DNA of 61,133 nucleotides from Prolixibacteraceae bacterium (GTDB lineage: Bacteria > Bacteroidota > Bacteroidia > Bacteroidales > Prolixibacteraceae), in contig JANQHI010000082.1 of assembly GCA_028282705.1 (NCBI GenBank), positions 1 to 61,133 of the forward strand. Direction: 5' to 3'. Positions within the stretch are counted from its first letter, which is position 1, and every line of letters starts with the position of its first letter. Shown in pieces: positions 17,074-26,898 of this stretch. The notes below the pieces were generated by a model. The model did no database searches and had not been told where the DNA came from. It saw only the letters and a list, made by a program, of their open reading frames with translations. The translations under genes and the position numbers were made by a program.

Positions 17074-20000
17074 TTAGAAAGTTAATTTTGCCCCAATTGA
17101 ATAGGTTTTCAACTGTGGATATGTATTTGCTGTAAAATTGTTAGAGCCCCTTTCAGGATCATAAGCAAAATCAGAGATAGTGATCAGGTTATCCCCAGAT
17201 ACATAAAGCCTTAACCTGTCAACCCCCAATTTATCGCAAATGCTTGGAGGCAGGCTGTACCCAACCTGAAGGTTTTTCAACCTCAGGTAAGATGCATTGT
17301 GTAAATAAAAATCACTTACCCTCCCACTAATTGGGTTATAGCCATAATTGGCCATGTTATACAGAGCAGGCATAGAATTGGTTGATCCTTCACCATCCCA
17401 TGCATCTCTCCACCTGGTAGTAACAGGACCTCCTTGCATAAATGGTTCATACCCAATCCAGCGCGCCAGGTTTTTTTTGCCTGCAACACCTTGCCAAAAC
17501 ATACTTAAATCAAAATTCTTCCATTCAAAATTTCCTGTAAATGAATATGAAAATTTAGGATGGTAACCATCAATAAAAATCCTGTCTCCTGTTTCTCCTT
17601 CAATGGTAATTTTCCCATCACCATTTACATCCCTGAAGATAAGGTCGCCAGGTTGGGTCTGTGCTGCATAAGGGGCATAAATTGGTAAATTATCAACTTC
17701 CTGCTGGTTTTGGTAAATACCAATCCAATCAAGCATGTAGTACTGGTTAATTGGATGGCCTTCAACAGCACTTCTTCCATACCAGGTGCTCGCCCAATAA
17801 TTATCTTTTACTTTCGTGATTTTGTTTACATATTTATCAAAAATAAAACTAAGGGTGTATTTAACCTCACCCACCTTGTTGGCATGCCTCAATATGAGTT
17901 CAACCCCTTTATTTTCCATGTTTTTGTAATTCTCTTGTGGGGCAAACTTGCCAACACTGGCAGGTATTTGGGCAACATCATGCCCCCCTTCAGTGATTTT
18001 TTTGTAAAGATCTAATTCAAACCCAAACAACCCATTTTTCATTGAAAAATCCACTCCCAGGTTATAACTGGTAACTGTTTCCCAAACTAAGGCAGGATTT
18101 GATAATTTTACATTGGAAATACCTGATTCCAGGTTCCCATCAATCGGGTAAATAGATGGTGATAATAATTCCTGATAAGGATAATCAGTTAATACTCCCT
18201 GGTTTCCCAACTGCCCTACAGAAAGGCGAAATTTCAGGTTATCCAGCCAACTGATATCTCCCAGAAATCCTTCTTCAGAAATTCTCCACCCAACTGACAT
18301 GCTTGGAAATAGATCCCACCTGTTATCTTTCGCAATTTTTGATGTACCATCATACCTAAGGTTTGCTTCAGCCAGGTACCTACCTTTATAATTATAGCTC
18401 AACCTACCAAAAAAAGATTGTAATGCCCAGGAAGATGTATTTCCATTAACACTCTGCCCATCAGGGCTGCCTGCATCTATGTCAGTTGTGGTAACACTTG
18501 AATATTTTGGCCTATAGACATAAGTCCTGTCATAGTTCATTTCTTGTTGTTCATAACCAGCAATCAAGTCAATATTATGCCCATCATCCAAAGTAAGGTT
18601 ATAATTGACCACTGAATTCAAGTAAAGGTTTGAGCTCCTATAATCATCATTATAAACCCCTGTAGTGTTTGCTTCAAATTTTCCCCAATATTCATTGGTA
18701 GTAAAAATATACCCATCCATATCAAAGTTGCTGTGTTCCTTTTCTGTCCTATCATAGCGCCAGGCTGCTGTTGTTTTCCAAGAGAATCCTTTAAATGGGT
18801 GTATATCAATATATGCCTGGGTATTTATCTGGTATTTGTCATAATAAGTACCTCCAGGGTTATCCAATACCATTTGGGGATTCCTGTTTCTCCAAATCTG
18901 AGGTATATCTCTTGCTGTATGGTGACCTGCCCCATCCCAGGTATATGGAGCCATGGTAGGAGGCATGGTGTATATGTAAAGCATCTGTTCATAAATGCTT
19001 TCTACTGTTGGCTCTTCAATGTCCTGATAAACAATACCTGTTTTAACACCCATTGATATGTTGTCATTAACATCAAAATCCATATTGATCCTGCCAGAAT
19101 ATTTTTTTAAGCCATACCTGTCCATAATACCTTCCTGATCAATAATACCAAGGTTTACAAAAAAAGTATTATTTTCGCCACCACCACGTGCTGAAACCTG
19201 GTAATCGTGGCGCAAACCACCATTAAACATGTGATTCATCCAGTTGAAATTTGGATACTTTGGGTCATTAGGAGAGGCATTTTTATAAGCATTGATCAAA
19301 TCCTGAGAATATCTGGCAGACACACCTGTATGTTCAGCTCCTTTGTTCCATAATTCCATGTATTCAACTGAATTATAGATAAAATCGGGCAAGCGTGTGG
19401 CATATTGCACCCCAATATTTGCAGAAGCTTCAATAGCAAGGTCATTGTTTTTCCCACTTTTTGTTGTGATCAGGATGACCCCATTAGCAGCTCTGGCTCC
19501 ATATATGGCTGCTGAAGCTGCATCTTTAAGGACAGTAAAACTCTCAATGTCATTGGGGTTTATGGCACTTAAAACACCTTCGATACCATCAATTAATACA
19601 TAAGGAGCTGTATTTCCAAAACTGCCTATTCCCCTCAATTGAATAGTTTGCCCTTCATCACCAGGTTGCCCAGAATTTTGGATAATATTTAACCCTGCAA
19701 CACGCCCTTGCAACAATGAAGCTCCATCACTTACAGGCCTTTTTATAAGCTCATCTGACCTTACAATAGTAGTTGCTCCTGTTAGGTTTGCTTTTTTCTG
19801 GGTACCATAGCCAATTGCCACAACCTCTTCAATACCAATGGCATCTTCTTCCATAACGACATTTAAAAAAGACCTCCCATTAACTGCAACTTCTTGTGTT
19901 TTCATCCCAACAAACGAAAACATCAGTATTGCATCAGGGAGAAGTTCCTGTAAAACAAAGGATCCATCATTGCCAGAAGTAGTGCCTTTGGTTGTTCCTT

Positions 20001-20475
20001 TCACAACCACTGTAACACCAGGCAGAGGATCACCTGTGGCATCAATTACAGTTCCAGTAATTGCAGGTTGTTGCCCAATTGCCTCCACTTTAGTACTATA
20101 ATAATTTGTTGATGACAATACAATTTGCCTGTCCTTTATTACATAAGTAACCTCTGTGTCTTGAAAAAGGTTATCCAGGATTTCAGTGATTCTCTTATTT
20201 TCAAGGCTGACATTTACCTTTTTATCAAGGTTCACAAATTCAGTACTGTACAAGAAGTAGAATTCGCTTTGGTCTTCAATTTTTGATAAAGCTTCTTCAA
20301 GCCCAATATTTGTGGCATTTAAACTAATCCTCGTTTTTTGAGAATAAGTTTCAATGGCCATTGCCTGAAAAATTGTTATCAAAACCAAACACAATGTTAG
20401 TTTCATGATCATTAAAATTTTACCTGCGCGTAAGTCAAATATCATCCACACAGGAGAATGATGAAATTTTTTCAT
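17074..20475 (-). CDS. SusC-type TonB-dependent transporter with STN signalling domain
   Basis: 1133 residues. A signal segment lies near 25-46, followed by an STN/secretin-type domain (about 55-120) that contacts FecR anti-sigma factors. A CarboxypepD_reg-like domain covers about 138-215. The SusC linker (EEVVAIGYGTQKKANLTGA) and the plug with ADAA-type signatures (VLKDAASAAIYGARAANGVI) are followed by a 22-strand barrel ending YSIGAKLTF. It imports oligosaccharides across the outer membrane using TonB energy. The STN domain fits the sigma and FecR genes immediately upstream: substrate binding outside should release the sigma factor. It is the first structural gene of this PUL. Confidence 0.95.
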   Translation of the reverse strand: MKKFHHSPVWMIFDLRAGKILMIMKLTLCLVLITIFQAMAIETYSQKTRISLNATNIGLEEALSKIEDQSEFYFLYSTEFVNLDKKVNVSLENKRITEILDNLFQDTEVTYVIKDRQIVLSSTNYYSTKVEAIGQQPAITGTVIDATGDPLPGVTVVVKGTTKGTTSGNDGSFVLQELLPDAILMFSFVGMKTQEVAVNGRSFLNVVMEEDAIGIEEVVAIGYGTQKKANLTGATTIVRSDELIKRPVSDGASLLQGRVAGLNIIQNSGQPGDEGQTIQLRGIGSFGNTAPYVLIDGIEGVLSAINPNDIESFTVLKDAASAAIYGARAANGVILITTKSGKNNDLAIEASANIGVQYATRLPDFIYNSVEYMELWNKGAEHTGVSARYSQDLINAYKNASPNDPKYPNFNWMNHMFNGGLRHDYQVSARGGGENNTFFVNLGIIDQEGIMDRYGLKKYSGRINMDFDVNDNISMGVKTGIVYQDIEEPTVESIYEQMLYIYTMPPTMAPYTWDGAGHHTARDIPQIWRNRNPQMVLDNPGGTYYDKYQINTQAYIDIHPFKGFSWKTTAAWRYDRTEKEHSNFDMDGYIFTTNEYWGKFEANTTGVYNDDYRSSNLYLNSVVNYNLTLDDGHNIDLIAGYEQQEMNYDRTYVYRPKYSSVTTTDIDAGSPDGQSVNGNTSSWALQSFFGRLSYNYKGRYLAEANLRYDGTSKIAKDNRWDLFPSMSVGWRISEEGFLGDISWLDNLKFRLSVGQLGNQGVLTDYPYQELLSPSIYPIDGNLESGISNVKLSNPALVWETVTSYNLGVDFSMKNGLFGFELDLYKKITEGGHDVAQIPASVGKFAPQENYKNMENKGVELILRHANKVGEVKYTLSFIFDKYVNKITKVKDNYWASTWYGRSAVEGHPINQYYMLDWIGIYQNQQEVDNLPIYAPYAAQTQPGDLIFRDVNGDGKITIEGETGDRIFIDGYHPKFSYSFTGNFEWKNFDLSMFWQGVAGKKNLARWIGYEPFMQGGPVTTRWRDAWDGEGSTNSMPALYNMANYGYNPISGRVSDFYLHNASYLRLKNLQVGYSLPPSICDKLGVDRLRLYVSGDNLITISDFAYDPERGSNNFTANTYPQLKTYSIGAKLTF

Positions 20476-20536
20476 AATTTTGCACTGTTTAACAATTAAA
20501 ATTTCCTATTATTTATGGGGATTTTAAGTTTAGCAG

Positions 20537-20568
20537 AAGCAGGAAAATGTAGCCGCATTTTTCTGCTT
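20537..20568 (-). terminator. Stem-loop between fecR-type gene and susC
   Basis: AAGCAGGAAAATG (20537-20549) and CATTTTTCTGCTT (20556-20568) form a 13-bp stem with one G-T wobble and a 6-base loop. A T-run follows only on the plus strand, so on the transcribed minus strand it is an attenuator-like hairpin at best, separating the regulator genes from susC. Confidence 0.4.
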
Positions 20569-20610
20569 TTTGGTAGTAGTTTATTTTTCCATAGGCATTT
20601 TCAGTTTTTT

Positions 20611-21681
20611 TTAGTTGTATTCTTTTTTGATTCCTATTTCAACTCTCATTTTTGAGAATTTCCCATCTGGTAATTTTTCCCTTGGATATATTTTATATGT
20701 AATTGGGGTAGCAATTTCAAGTAAATCAAGTATTTGAAGTAAGGTTTCATCAACAAAAGTAGCTGTATATGGAAAGCTTTTAACTTTTTCTGAGGTAAAT
20801 GTTATGTCCACATTATACCAACGATCCAGTTTTTTGACAATTTTCTCAATGGGGTCATCCTTAAAAATCAGCACTCCATCAATCCAGGACACATGTTTTT
20901 CAGTATCAGTGTATTTGCAACTGTATTCTCTTGTTTTTTCATCAAAATAAAAATTTTGCCCTGGTTGCATTTTAAGTAAGTCTATTTCTTTTTTGCCATC
21001 TGATTTGGTTTGGATAATCACTACCCCTTCAACCAGTGTTGTTTCCTCAAATGATTCTCGAGGATATGCATTTACATTAAATTTAGTTCCAACAGCTTTT
21101 ACATTGAAATTTTCAGTTTTCACAACAAAAGGAACTTTAGAATTATGTGCCACATCAAAATGTGCTTCCCCTTCAAGCTGAACATTTCTGGTTTTCCCCG
21201 AAAAAAATTGGGGGTAGATCAATTTACTGCCATGGTTTAACCACACCCCTGTTCCATCAGGTAGTTCAACAAATGTCCTGGAGCCAATTGGAGAAATAAT
21301 CTCATTTAATGTAGTTTTACTTAAAGCCTTATTATGTAAATTATTATTTGCATACATATGTAATAGAAGAGACAGGACAGGTATAAACAATATAGCAGCA
21401 GCTCTAACCATATATTTATAAATAATAGCCAGTTTTCTGCTTTTTGGTTTAGGTTGCATGGCTGCATCCATATTTATTGAATGGTGGATTTTATATAACA
21501 GATAGTTTTTTTTATCATGCCCAAATGCATTTCCGTCATCTTCAAAATTTTCCCAAATTTCCCTCATTAACAAATTACCTGAAATACCAATTGCATCCAC
21601 CTTTATCCAATCTATTACATCATCAAGCTCTTTTGATGTATAGTTGGTTTTTAAATATTTTAAAAGTAATTCTTTGTTCAT
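20611..21681 (-). CDS. FecR family anti-sigma factor
   Basis: 356 residues from the ATG at 21681 (MNKELLLKYLK); a GTG 15 bases further up is less likely. A cytoplasmic helical N-terminus (about 1-85, with LLKYLKTNYTSKELDDVIDW) binds sigma, and one membrane helix lies at about 90-108 (AAAILFIPVLSLLLH). The periplasmic FecR domain (about 125-235) has GSRTFVELPDGTGVWLNHGS, GEAHFDVAHNSKVPF and AVGTKFNVNAYP. A DUF4974-like C-terminal domain (about 265-340) touches the transporter's STN domain. It holds the neighbouring sigma factor inactive until the SusC partner is loaded. Confidence 0.95.
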   Translation of the reverse strand: MNKELLLKYLKTNYTSKELDDVIDWIKVDAIGISGNLLMREIWENFEDDGNAFGHDKKNYLLYKIHHSINMDAAMQPKPKSRKLAIIYKYMVRAAAILFIPVLSLLLHMYANNNLHNKALSKTTLNEIISPIGSRTFVELPDGTGVWLNHGSKLIYPQFFSGKTRNVQLEGEAHFDVAHNSKVPFVVKTENFNVKAVGTKFNVNAYPRESFEETTLVEGVVIIQTKSDGKKEIDLLKMQPGQNFYFDEKTREYSCKYTDTEKHVSWIDGVLIFKDDPIEKIVKKLDRWYNVDITFTSEKVKSFPYTATFVDETLLQILDLLEIATPITYKIYPREKLPDGKFSKMRVEIGIKKEYN

Positions 21682-21700
21682 TCTTCTAAATTTCACCCAG

Positions 21701-21731
21701 AGCCCCTTCCAATAAATAAATGGAAAGGGCT
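21701..21731 (-). other. Stem-loop in the sigma/anti-sigma intergenic region
   Basis: AGCCCCTTCCA and TGGAAAGGGCT (21701-21711 and 21721-21731) pair with one mismatch around a 9-base AT loop. It lies just upstream of the fecR-type start on the minus strand with no T tract after it. It could modulate translation or RNA stability; no function is shown. Confidence 0.35.
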
Positions 21732-21837
21732 TAAGTAATCTAACTAAACCTATACAGTGAAAAAAATCAAATTATTAATTATCACTTTTAAACACATACG
21801 CTCAAATAGGAGGCTGCCACTACTTGAAATGTTATTT

Positions 21838-22416
21838 TTATAAAAATAAATTGATAAAGAATAAAACTAGCAAACTATCCCTCCTGAGGTTTTCCCTTAA
21901 AAATTTTAAAGCTCTGCCCATGTGGTTTTCAACTGTATTAGGAGAAATATCCAATTTTTTTGCTATTTCTTTATTAGAAAGCCCTTCTATCCTGCTAAAC
22001 TCATATACCTCTTTTTGCCTTTTAGGAAGTTGCGCAACCAACTTATTTAATTCTGTCTCCAATTCATTGAATTGAATTTCATCTACAAGGTCAGCATGTG
22101 ACGTACCTACACTTAATGATTTCAGGTAAGCCATGTATTTTTCTTCGTTCAATCGTTTGCGTATCAGGCTAATAGATGAGTTATATGCAATGGTAAAAAT
22201 AAATTTACTAAAAGAAGAATATTCATCAAGTTTTTGGCGAGATGCCCAGATTTTAACAAAAACTTCCTGGACAATTTCTTCTGCATCAGAATGGTTTTTA
22301 AGGAAACCCAGCACAAACCCATAAAGTTTTGAAGAAAATGCATTGTAAACTGAATCAAAAGCAACCATGTCACCTTCTTTCAGTTTTTGTATTATTTCTT
22401 TTTTAACAAATGCCAT
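21838..22416 (-). CDS. ECF-type RNA polymerase sigma factor
   Basis: 192 residues from the ATG at 22416 (MAFVKKEIIQ); a TTG nine bases earlier is less likely. Sigma region 2 includes DAEEIVQEVFVKIWASR (about 42-58). Region 4 has the recognition helix LSNKEIAKKLDISPNTVENH (about 145-165), followed by MGRALKFLREN. Spacing and length are those of the Bacteroidota ECF group paired with FecR. The FecR anti-sigma gene follows on the same strand and then the STN-bearing SusC, which completes a three-part outer-membrane-to-cytoplasm signalling chain. It probably activates the 7.9-20.5 kb PUL. Confidence 0.96.
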   Translation of the reverse strand: MAFVKKEIIQKLKEGDMVAFDSVYNAFSSKLYGFVLGFLKNHSDAEEIVQEVFVKIWASRQKLDEYSSFSKFIFTIAYNSSISLIRKRLNEEKYMAYLKSLSVGTSHADLVDEIQFNELETELNKLVAQLPKRQKEVYEFSRIEGLSNKEIAKKLDISPNTVENHMGRALKFLRENLRRDSLLVLFFINLFL

Positions 22417-22498
22417 GCACAGCAAAAGTATTTAAAAAAATACTTCAGTCTTATGGTTCGTGTTATTTTGTATGAGAAGTTTTAAAATTGAATTCTCT

Positions 22499-24268
22499 TT
22501 AAAACGATTTTTTTGACAACATTACACTTTTCAATTCAATGGATTGCTGCCCTGGTATTTTGATGGATTTAACCTTAATTACCTTCTGCCCTTTGTCCAG
22601 TTTTAAGCTCCCAACTTTTAATATACCCCAGTCTGTTTCTGGTGCTTCCTGCTCTCTTTGCACCCTGTCATGGTTAATAAATGTAGCATGCTCAAATGGT
22701 TTGTCCACAATACAATGCAATACCTCAGTACCAATCTCAATAACCAACTCCACACCTTTGTTTTTGGGAGCTAGGGCATAGTTTAGTTCTACATCAAAAG
22801 CACCTCCTTTTATGATGTCAATTTCCCATTGTGCATAAGCTTCTGTATTGGTCCAGTAACCAATCCAGTCATGTGCCCAGCCATATTTGCTATGGTATGC
22901 AATACCAGTGTGTTTGCGTTCTTTCCTGAACTCAACCATTGGGAAAAGGGTTGCCTCATGGGCAGGCAACATGCTTACAGGATATTCATCATAACCTACT
23001 GGGATAGGCTTGCTGCCAATACCCTTTTGTGTAACATTATTGTACCAACTATTATATTCAGTTAGCAATGAATCATACACTTGTACAAATTGGTTATGGA
23101 TATTTTTTGTTTGCCCAGGGTCTTTTTTTATATCATAAAGCTGGTTATCAACCATCAAAAAATTACCTGAAAGTGCCCTTTTTTTCCCAGCCCATCCTGA
23201 AAAAAGAATTCTTTTGGGAAACTCCTTGTTACCTTTAAGTTGAGGGGCAAAACTGACCCCATCTATGGGTTTTGAAAAGGAATAGCTTCCCTGTGCCAAG
23301 TCCAATAAAGTGGGCAATATATCAATATGAGCCAATGGCATTTCAAGAACCTTCCCTTCTGTAATTTTCCCTGCCCAATTTATAATAAATGGTACCCTCA
23401 CCCCACCTTCATCAACCATGCCTTTCTTCCCTTTTAAGCCTGTATTGTACCTATAATTTAGAGGCCCATTATCTGAAAGGAAAATTATGATGGTATTTTC
23501 ACGGATTTCCCACCCATCAAGCTTCTGCAATAACCTCCCTATATTATCATCAATGTTTTCACACATCCCATAAATACAGGCATTAAAATCATCAAGCCCT
23601 TTCTGTTTGTATTTCTCAAAATACTTATCAGGTACTTGCAGAGGGGTATGTGGTGTTTGGTATGGCAGATAACAAAAGAAAGGTTTTTCCTGTTTTTTAG
23701 CTTCCTCCATAAATGTTATTGCTTCATTGGTAAGTAAATCAACCAGGTAACCTTCGGCCATAAAAGGTTCCCCATCCTTTTCAATGGCAGTATTGAAGTA
23801 ATTGCCCCAATGCCCTGAAGCAAACCCTGTAAAACTATCAAAACCCCTGCCCATTGGATGGTAAGGGTAATGTGCCCCATTGTGCCATTTGCCAAATATC
23901 CCTGTTTGATATCCCAATGATTTAAATACATCAGCCATTGTGGTTTCATCAAGGTCCATGTTTTCACGCCCACGTGTAACACCAGATACCCCAGTATGCT
24001 GATGGTAACGCCCTGTTAAAAGGCTTGCCCTGGTTGGTGCACACACTGGGCTAACATAAAAATGGTTTGCAAAAGCCCCTTCATGTGCCAGCTTATCCAA
24101 AACAGGGGTTTCAAGATAAGGGTTACCTGTAAATGATAAATCCCCATATGCCTGGTCATCTGTTACTATTAGCAAGATGTTTGGAGGTGTATATGTTGGA
24201 TTACATGCTGCCAGCAAGAAAGCAAAGGAGATAAAAGATAAAATCCTGGTAAAGGAAACTGCTTTCAC
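22499..24268 (-). CDS. Family S1 formylglycine-dependent sulfatase lipoprotein with C-terminal beta domain
   Basis: 589 residues with a GTG start that gives a lipoprotein signal to LLAAC. The sulfatase fold begins PNILLIVTDDQAYGD, with the metal-binding Asp pair at 37-38. The formylglycine motif is C76-A-P-T-R80 followed by ASLLTGR, and FLSDNGP carries a further metal ligand. Residues about 450-589 form an extra beta-rich domain (VELNYALAPKNKGVELVIEI and strands after it) like a carbohydrate-binding module. It removes sulfate esters from sugars but the position and sugar are not readable. It lies 13 bases after the sugar symporter, so it is the last gene of the beta-mannan operon and not part of the sigma operon 83 bases further on. 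Confidence 0.93.
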   Translation of the reverse strand: MKAVSFTRILSFISFAFLLAACNPTYTPPNILLIVTDDQAYGDLSFTGNPYLETPVLDKLAHEGAFANHFYVSPVCAPTRASLLTGRYHQHTGVSGVTRGRENMDLDETTMADVFKSLGYQTGIFGKWHNGAHYPYHPMGRGFDSFTGFASGHWGNYFNTAIEKDGEPFMAEGYLVDLLTNEAITFMEEAKKQEKPFFCYLPYQTPHTPLQVPDKYFEKYKQKGLDDFNACIYGMCENIDDNIGRLLQKLDGWEIRENTIIIFLSDNGPLNYRYNTGLKGKKGMVDEGGVRVPFIINWAGKITEGKVLEMPLAHIDILPTLLDLAQGSYSFSKPIDGVSFAPQLKGNKEFPKRILFSGWAGKKRALSGNFLMVDNQLYDIKKDPGQTKNIHNQFVQVYDSLLTEYNSWYNNVTQKGIGSKPIPVGYDEYPVSMLPAHEATLFPMVEFRKERKHTGIAYHSKYGWAHDWIGYWTNTEAYAQWEIDIIKGGAFDVELNYALAPKNKGVELVIEIGTEVLHCIVDKPFEHATFINHDRVQREQEAPETDWGILKVGSLKLDKGQKVIKVKSIKIPGQQSIELKSVMLSKKSF

Positions 24269-24281
24269 AATGATGCAAATT

Positions 24282-25661
24282 TTATATGTTTTTGCGTTTA
24301 TAATCCAGGTCTTTTGTTATTCCTTCCATAAACTTATCACTCAGTTTATAGGCCAGAACAAAAGCAGCAGACAAGCCTGCCCCAATTGCAGGAAATACAC
24401 TTATCATCATCCTGATGCCCACTAAGGATTCAGTGGTTTGTTCAATATTGGCTTCAAAGCCATAGGCTGCCAATAGCCACCCTGTAATGGCACCTCCCAG
24501 GGTCCAGCCCATTTTTTGTGACATTGATGATGAAGAAAAAACAAGGCCTGTTGCCCTCCTTCCTGTTTTCCATTCTGAATAATCAGCTATATCAGCATAC
24601 ATTGACCATATTAAAGGAAGCACAATGCCTGCTGTTATCCCAATAAAAATATTCAACAAAAATATAAGGCTTACCTGGTGGGGCTGGAGCCAAAACAACA
24701 TAATGCTAAAAGCAGCAGCCAATACCATGGCTCCCATGAATGTTTTCTTTTTGCCAATCCTTGCAGATACAGGCTTAGCCAGCAAAACCCCAAGCATATT
24801 GGTTGCCAACCACAAGGTCATGTATGCCCCTGCCAGCTTATCCCATTGCACTTCACCAAAGAAAGGCACAGCCTGGTCTTTCACAAAATATTTGAAATAA
24901 TACATGATGCTTCCATCACGTAATGAATTAAATATAAGCACTGCAATTCCAGCCCCAAGCATGATAAACCATTGGGCATTTTTTCCCAGGTCTTTTAGGT
25001 CATTTTTGATGGATGCCCTTTTTACAAGTGGTTTTACCCTTTCTTTGGTCCATAAATAGGCCATGATAAAGAAAAAGGCAGCCAATATTGCATAAATGCT
25101 TACTGTGAGCTGATAGCTTTTGGCATCATTTGCCCCAATGTTTTTAAAGAAATCAAGCAAGTAGGGGACAGAGGCTGTCATGATTATACCTCCAGAGTAT
25201 GCCCCAATAAACCTGAAAGAAGCCAATGAAGTCCTTTCTTTTGGGTTGCTTGTCATCACTCCCATAAGGGAAGAATAAGGTACATTGATGGCTGTATAAA
25301 CCATCATCATTAAAGTATAGGTTACATAAGCATAAACCAATTTCCCTGAAGGGCTAAAAGATGGGGTTGTGAATGTGAGCACACCAATTAATCCAAAGGG
25401 GATTGCCACCCATAACAAGTAAGGCCTGAATTTCCCTTTTGATGTGGAAGTCCTGTCAGAAATAATACCCATCAGGGGGTCATTTAACCCATCCCACAGC
25501 CTGGTTAAAAGCAACATGGTGCCTACTGATGCTGGAGACAGTTCTACCACATCAGTATAAAAAATCATCAGGAACATAGAGAACAACTTCCAAAACATGG
25601 AAGAAGCAAGGTCACCAAAACTATATCCGATTTTTTCTTTTAATACTACCTTTTCAGCCAT
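24282..25661 (-). CDS. GPH-family sugar:cation symporter (MelB-like MFS transporter)
   Basis: 459 residues, 12 predicted membrane helices. The N-terminus KIGYSFGDLASSMFWKLF and the loop TRLWDGLNDPLMGIISDRT are the MelB/GPH signatures: the NDPxMG motif carries the cation-site Asp and the basic loop follows. A central hydrophilic stretch (KERVKPLVKRASIKNDLKDL) is the usual loop between helices 6 and 7. In mannan loci of Bacteroidota this type imports mannobiose or mannosyl-oligosaccharides across the inner membrane. Three bases separate it from the epimerase and 13 from the sulfatase, so it should be co-transcribed. Confidence 0.93.
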   Translation of the reverse strand: MAEKVVLKEKIGYSFGDLASSMFWKLFSMFLMIFYTDVVELSPASVGTMLLLTRLWDGLNDPLMGIISDRTSTSKGKFRPYLLWVAIPFGLIGVLTFTTPSFSPSGKLVYAYVTYTLMMMVYTAINVPYSSLMGVMTSNPKERTSLASFRFIGAYSGGIIMTASVPYLLDFFKNIGANDAKSYQLTVSIYAILAAFFFIMAYLWTKERVKPLVKRASIKNDLKDLGKNAQWFIMLGAGIAVLIFNSLRDGSIMYYFKYFVKDQAVPFFGEVQWDKLAGAYMTLWLATNMLGVLLAKPVSARIGKKKTFMGAMVLAAAFSIMLFWLQPHQVSLIFLLNIFIGITAGIVLPLIWSMYADIADYSEWKTGRRATGLVFSSSSMSQKMGWTLGGAITGWLLAAYGFEANIEQTTESLVGIRMMISVFPAIGAGLSAAFVLAYKLSDKFMEGITKDLDYKRKNI

Positions 25662-25664
25662 AGG

Positions 25665-26897
25665 TCAGCTTATTTTTTCCATCCTTTTTAACACTTCCAT
25701 CAGTGCTCTTGAATTATGGTATGGGCATTTCCATATGCCTATTTTATCTTCACTTGTACAAGCCTTTCCCTCATTGTCAACCCTCCAATACCATTCCCCA
25801 TTTTCCTTGTCCATAATCTTATTTTTTATGAACTCCCAGGTTTTGCCAAGGCAAACAAGGTATTCTGGGTCATGGGAATTTTCCCAGGCATCAAACAATC
25901 CAACCAGTGCTTCAGCCTGTGCCCACCAGTGTTTATCTAAATCAATAGTTTCCCCATTTTTTTCGTTAAAGATAGAACAATCTTTGTCCATCCCTTTGCT
26001 TATTGTCAGGTTAACCAGTTTTAATGAAATTTGCCTTATTTCTTTTTTTAATTGTACATCCCCCACCTCATTTGCAGCTTCATTCATTAACCAGGCAGTT
26101 TCAATGTCATGCCCAAATGAAACAATTGAGGAGTTGATTTTCCAGTCCATCCCAAAAAACAGGTTCAGGTGCCCAGTTTTTTTGTCCATGATCTTAAATT
26201 GAAAAATATCCAGCAAGGTTTTGATGCTCTTTTTTAGCCGCTCATTGGGCCATACTTTATACAGGTTGGTATAAGGTTCTAAAATGTGTAAATGGGTATT
26301 CATTGATTTGGGTTGGTTGGCATCTTTTTCACTTAAGCGCATATCAACCAACTGGCTCCAGTCATTATCCAAAGCCTCTATATAGCCCAAGTGTTTTCTA
26401 TCTAAAAATTTATCTTCAAGGATTTCATACAAACTTTTTGCATATTCAAGGCCTTCTTTTTCACCAGTACTTTTGTAATACTCAGAAAATGCATAAATCC
26501 CAAAGCCCTGGGCATAGGTTTGTTTGCGTTTGTTTAGTGGGTTTCCTTTGTAATCAACTTCCCAAATGAGCCCTCCATTTTCTGTGTCGCAAAAATTATC
26601 AACCAAATACTTATATGCCTGGTTGGCAGCTTTTTTATATTTTTCATCCCCTCTATTCAAGTAGGCTGAAGAAAATGCCCATAATACACGAGCAGATAAA
26701 ACTACCCCTTTGGGGGCTTTCCAATCTTTTTCACCATAATGGTTTATCCTTCCAATAAAACCACCATTTTTAGCATCTACCCCTTCTGTTAACCAAAAGC
26801 CCAGGAGCCTTTCCAGCTCATTTTTCATTTCAATTTTTAGCTCCTGAAAGTCAATATCTGTTGTATCGCCCTGTTTCAAATATATTTCCTTTCCCAT
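25665..26897 (-). CDS. AGE-family epimerase, probable mannobiose/cellobiose 2-epimerase
   Basis: 410 residues from the ATG at 26897, one base after the GH130 stop; a longer reading of 14 residues would overlap GH130. The (alpha/alpha)6 barrel of the N-acylglucosamine/cellobiose 2-epimerase family carries SIVSFGHDIETAWLM (catalytic His), KHWWAQAEALVGLFDAW and IWKCPYHNSRALMEV (second catalytic His). The length matches cellobiose 2-epimerases of about 400 residues. Next to GH130 and GH26, its expected reaction is mannobiose to 4-O-beta-mannosylglucose in the cytoplasm. It has no signal peptide. Confidence 0.92.
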   Translation of the reverse strand: MGKEIYLKQGDTTDIDFQELKIEMKNELERLLGFWLTEGVDAKNGGFIGRINHYGEKDWKAPKGVVLSARVLWAFSSAYLNRGDEKYKKAANQAYKYLVDNFCDTENGGLIWEVDYKGNPLNKRKQTYAQGFGIYAFSEYYKSTGEKEGLEYAKSLYEILEDKFLDRKHLGYIEALDNDWSQLVDMRLSEKDANQPKSMNTHLHILEPYTNLYKVWPNERLKKSIKTLLDIFQFKIMDKKTGHLNLFFGMDWKINSSIVSFGHDIETAWLMNEAANEVGDVQLKKEIRQISLKLVNLTISKGMDKDCSIFNEKNGETIDLDKHWWAQAEALVGLFDAWENSHDPEYLVCLGKTWEFIKNKIMDKENGEWYWRVDNEGKACTSEDKIGIWKCPYHNSRALMEVLKRMEKIS

Positions 26898-26898
26898 G

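Noticed and set aside
22423-22430. TACTTTTG (minus strand) just before the ECF sigma gene as a promoter
   Set aside because: The -7 match is exact, but there is no TTG about 20 bases upstream and it would leave almost no leader before the ATG at 22416.
26303-26569. Small plus-strand frame inside the epimerase gene
   Set aside because: It is a shadow frame with no start context and His/Cys-rich reversed composition.
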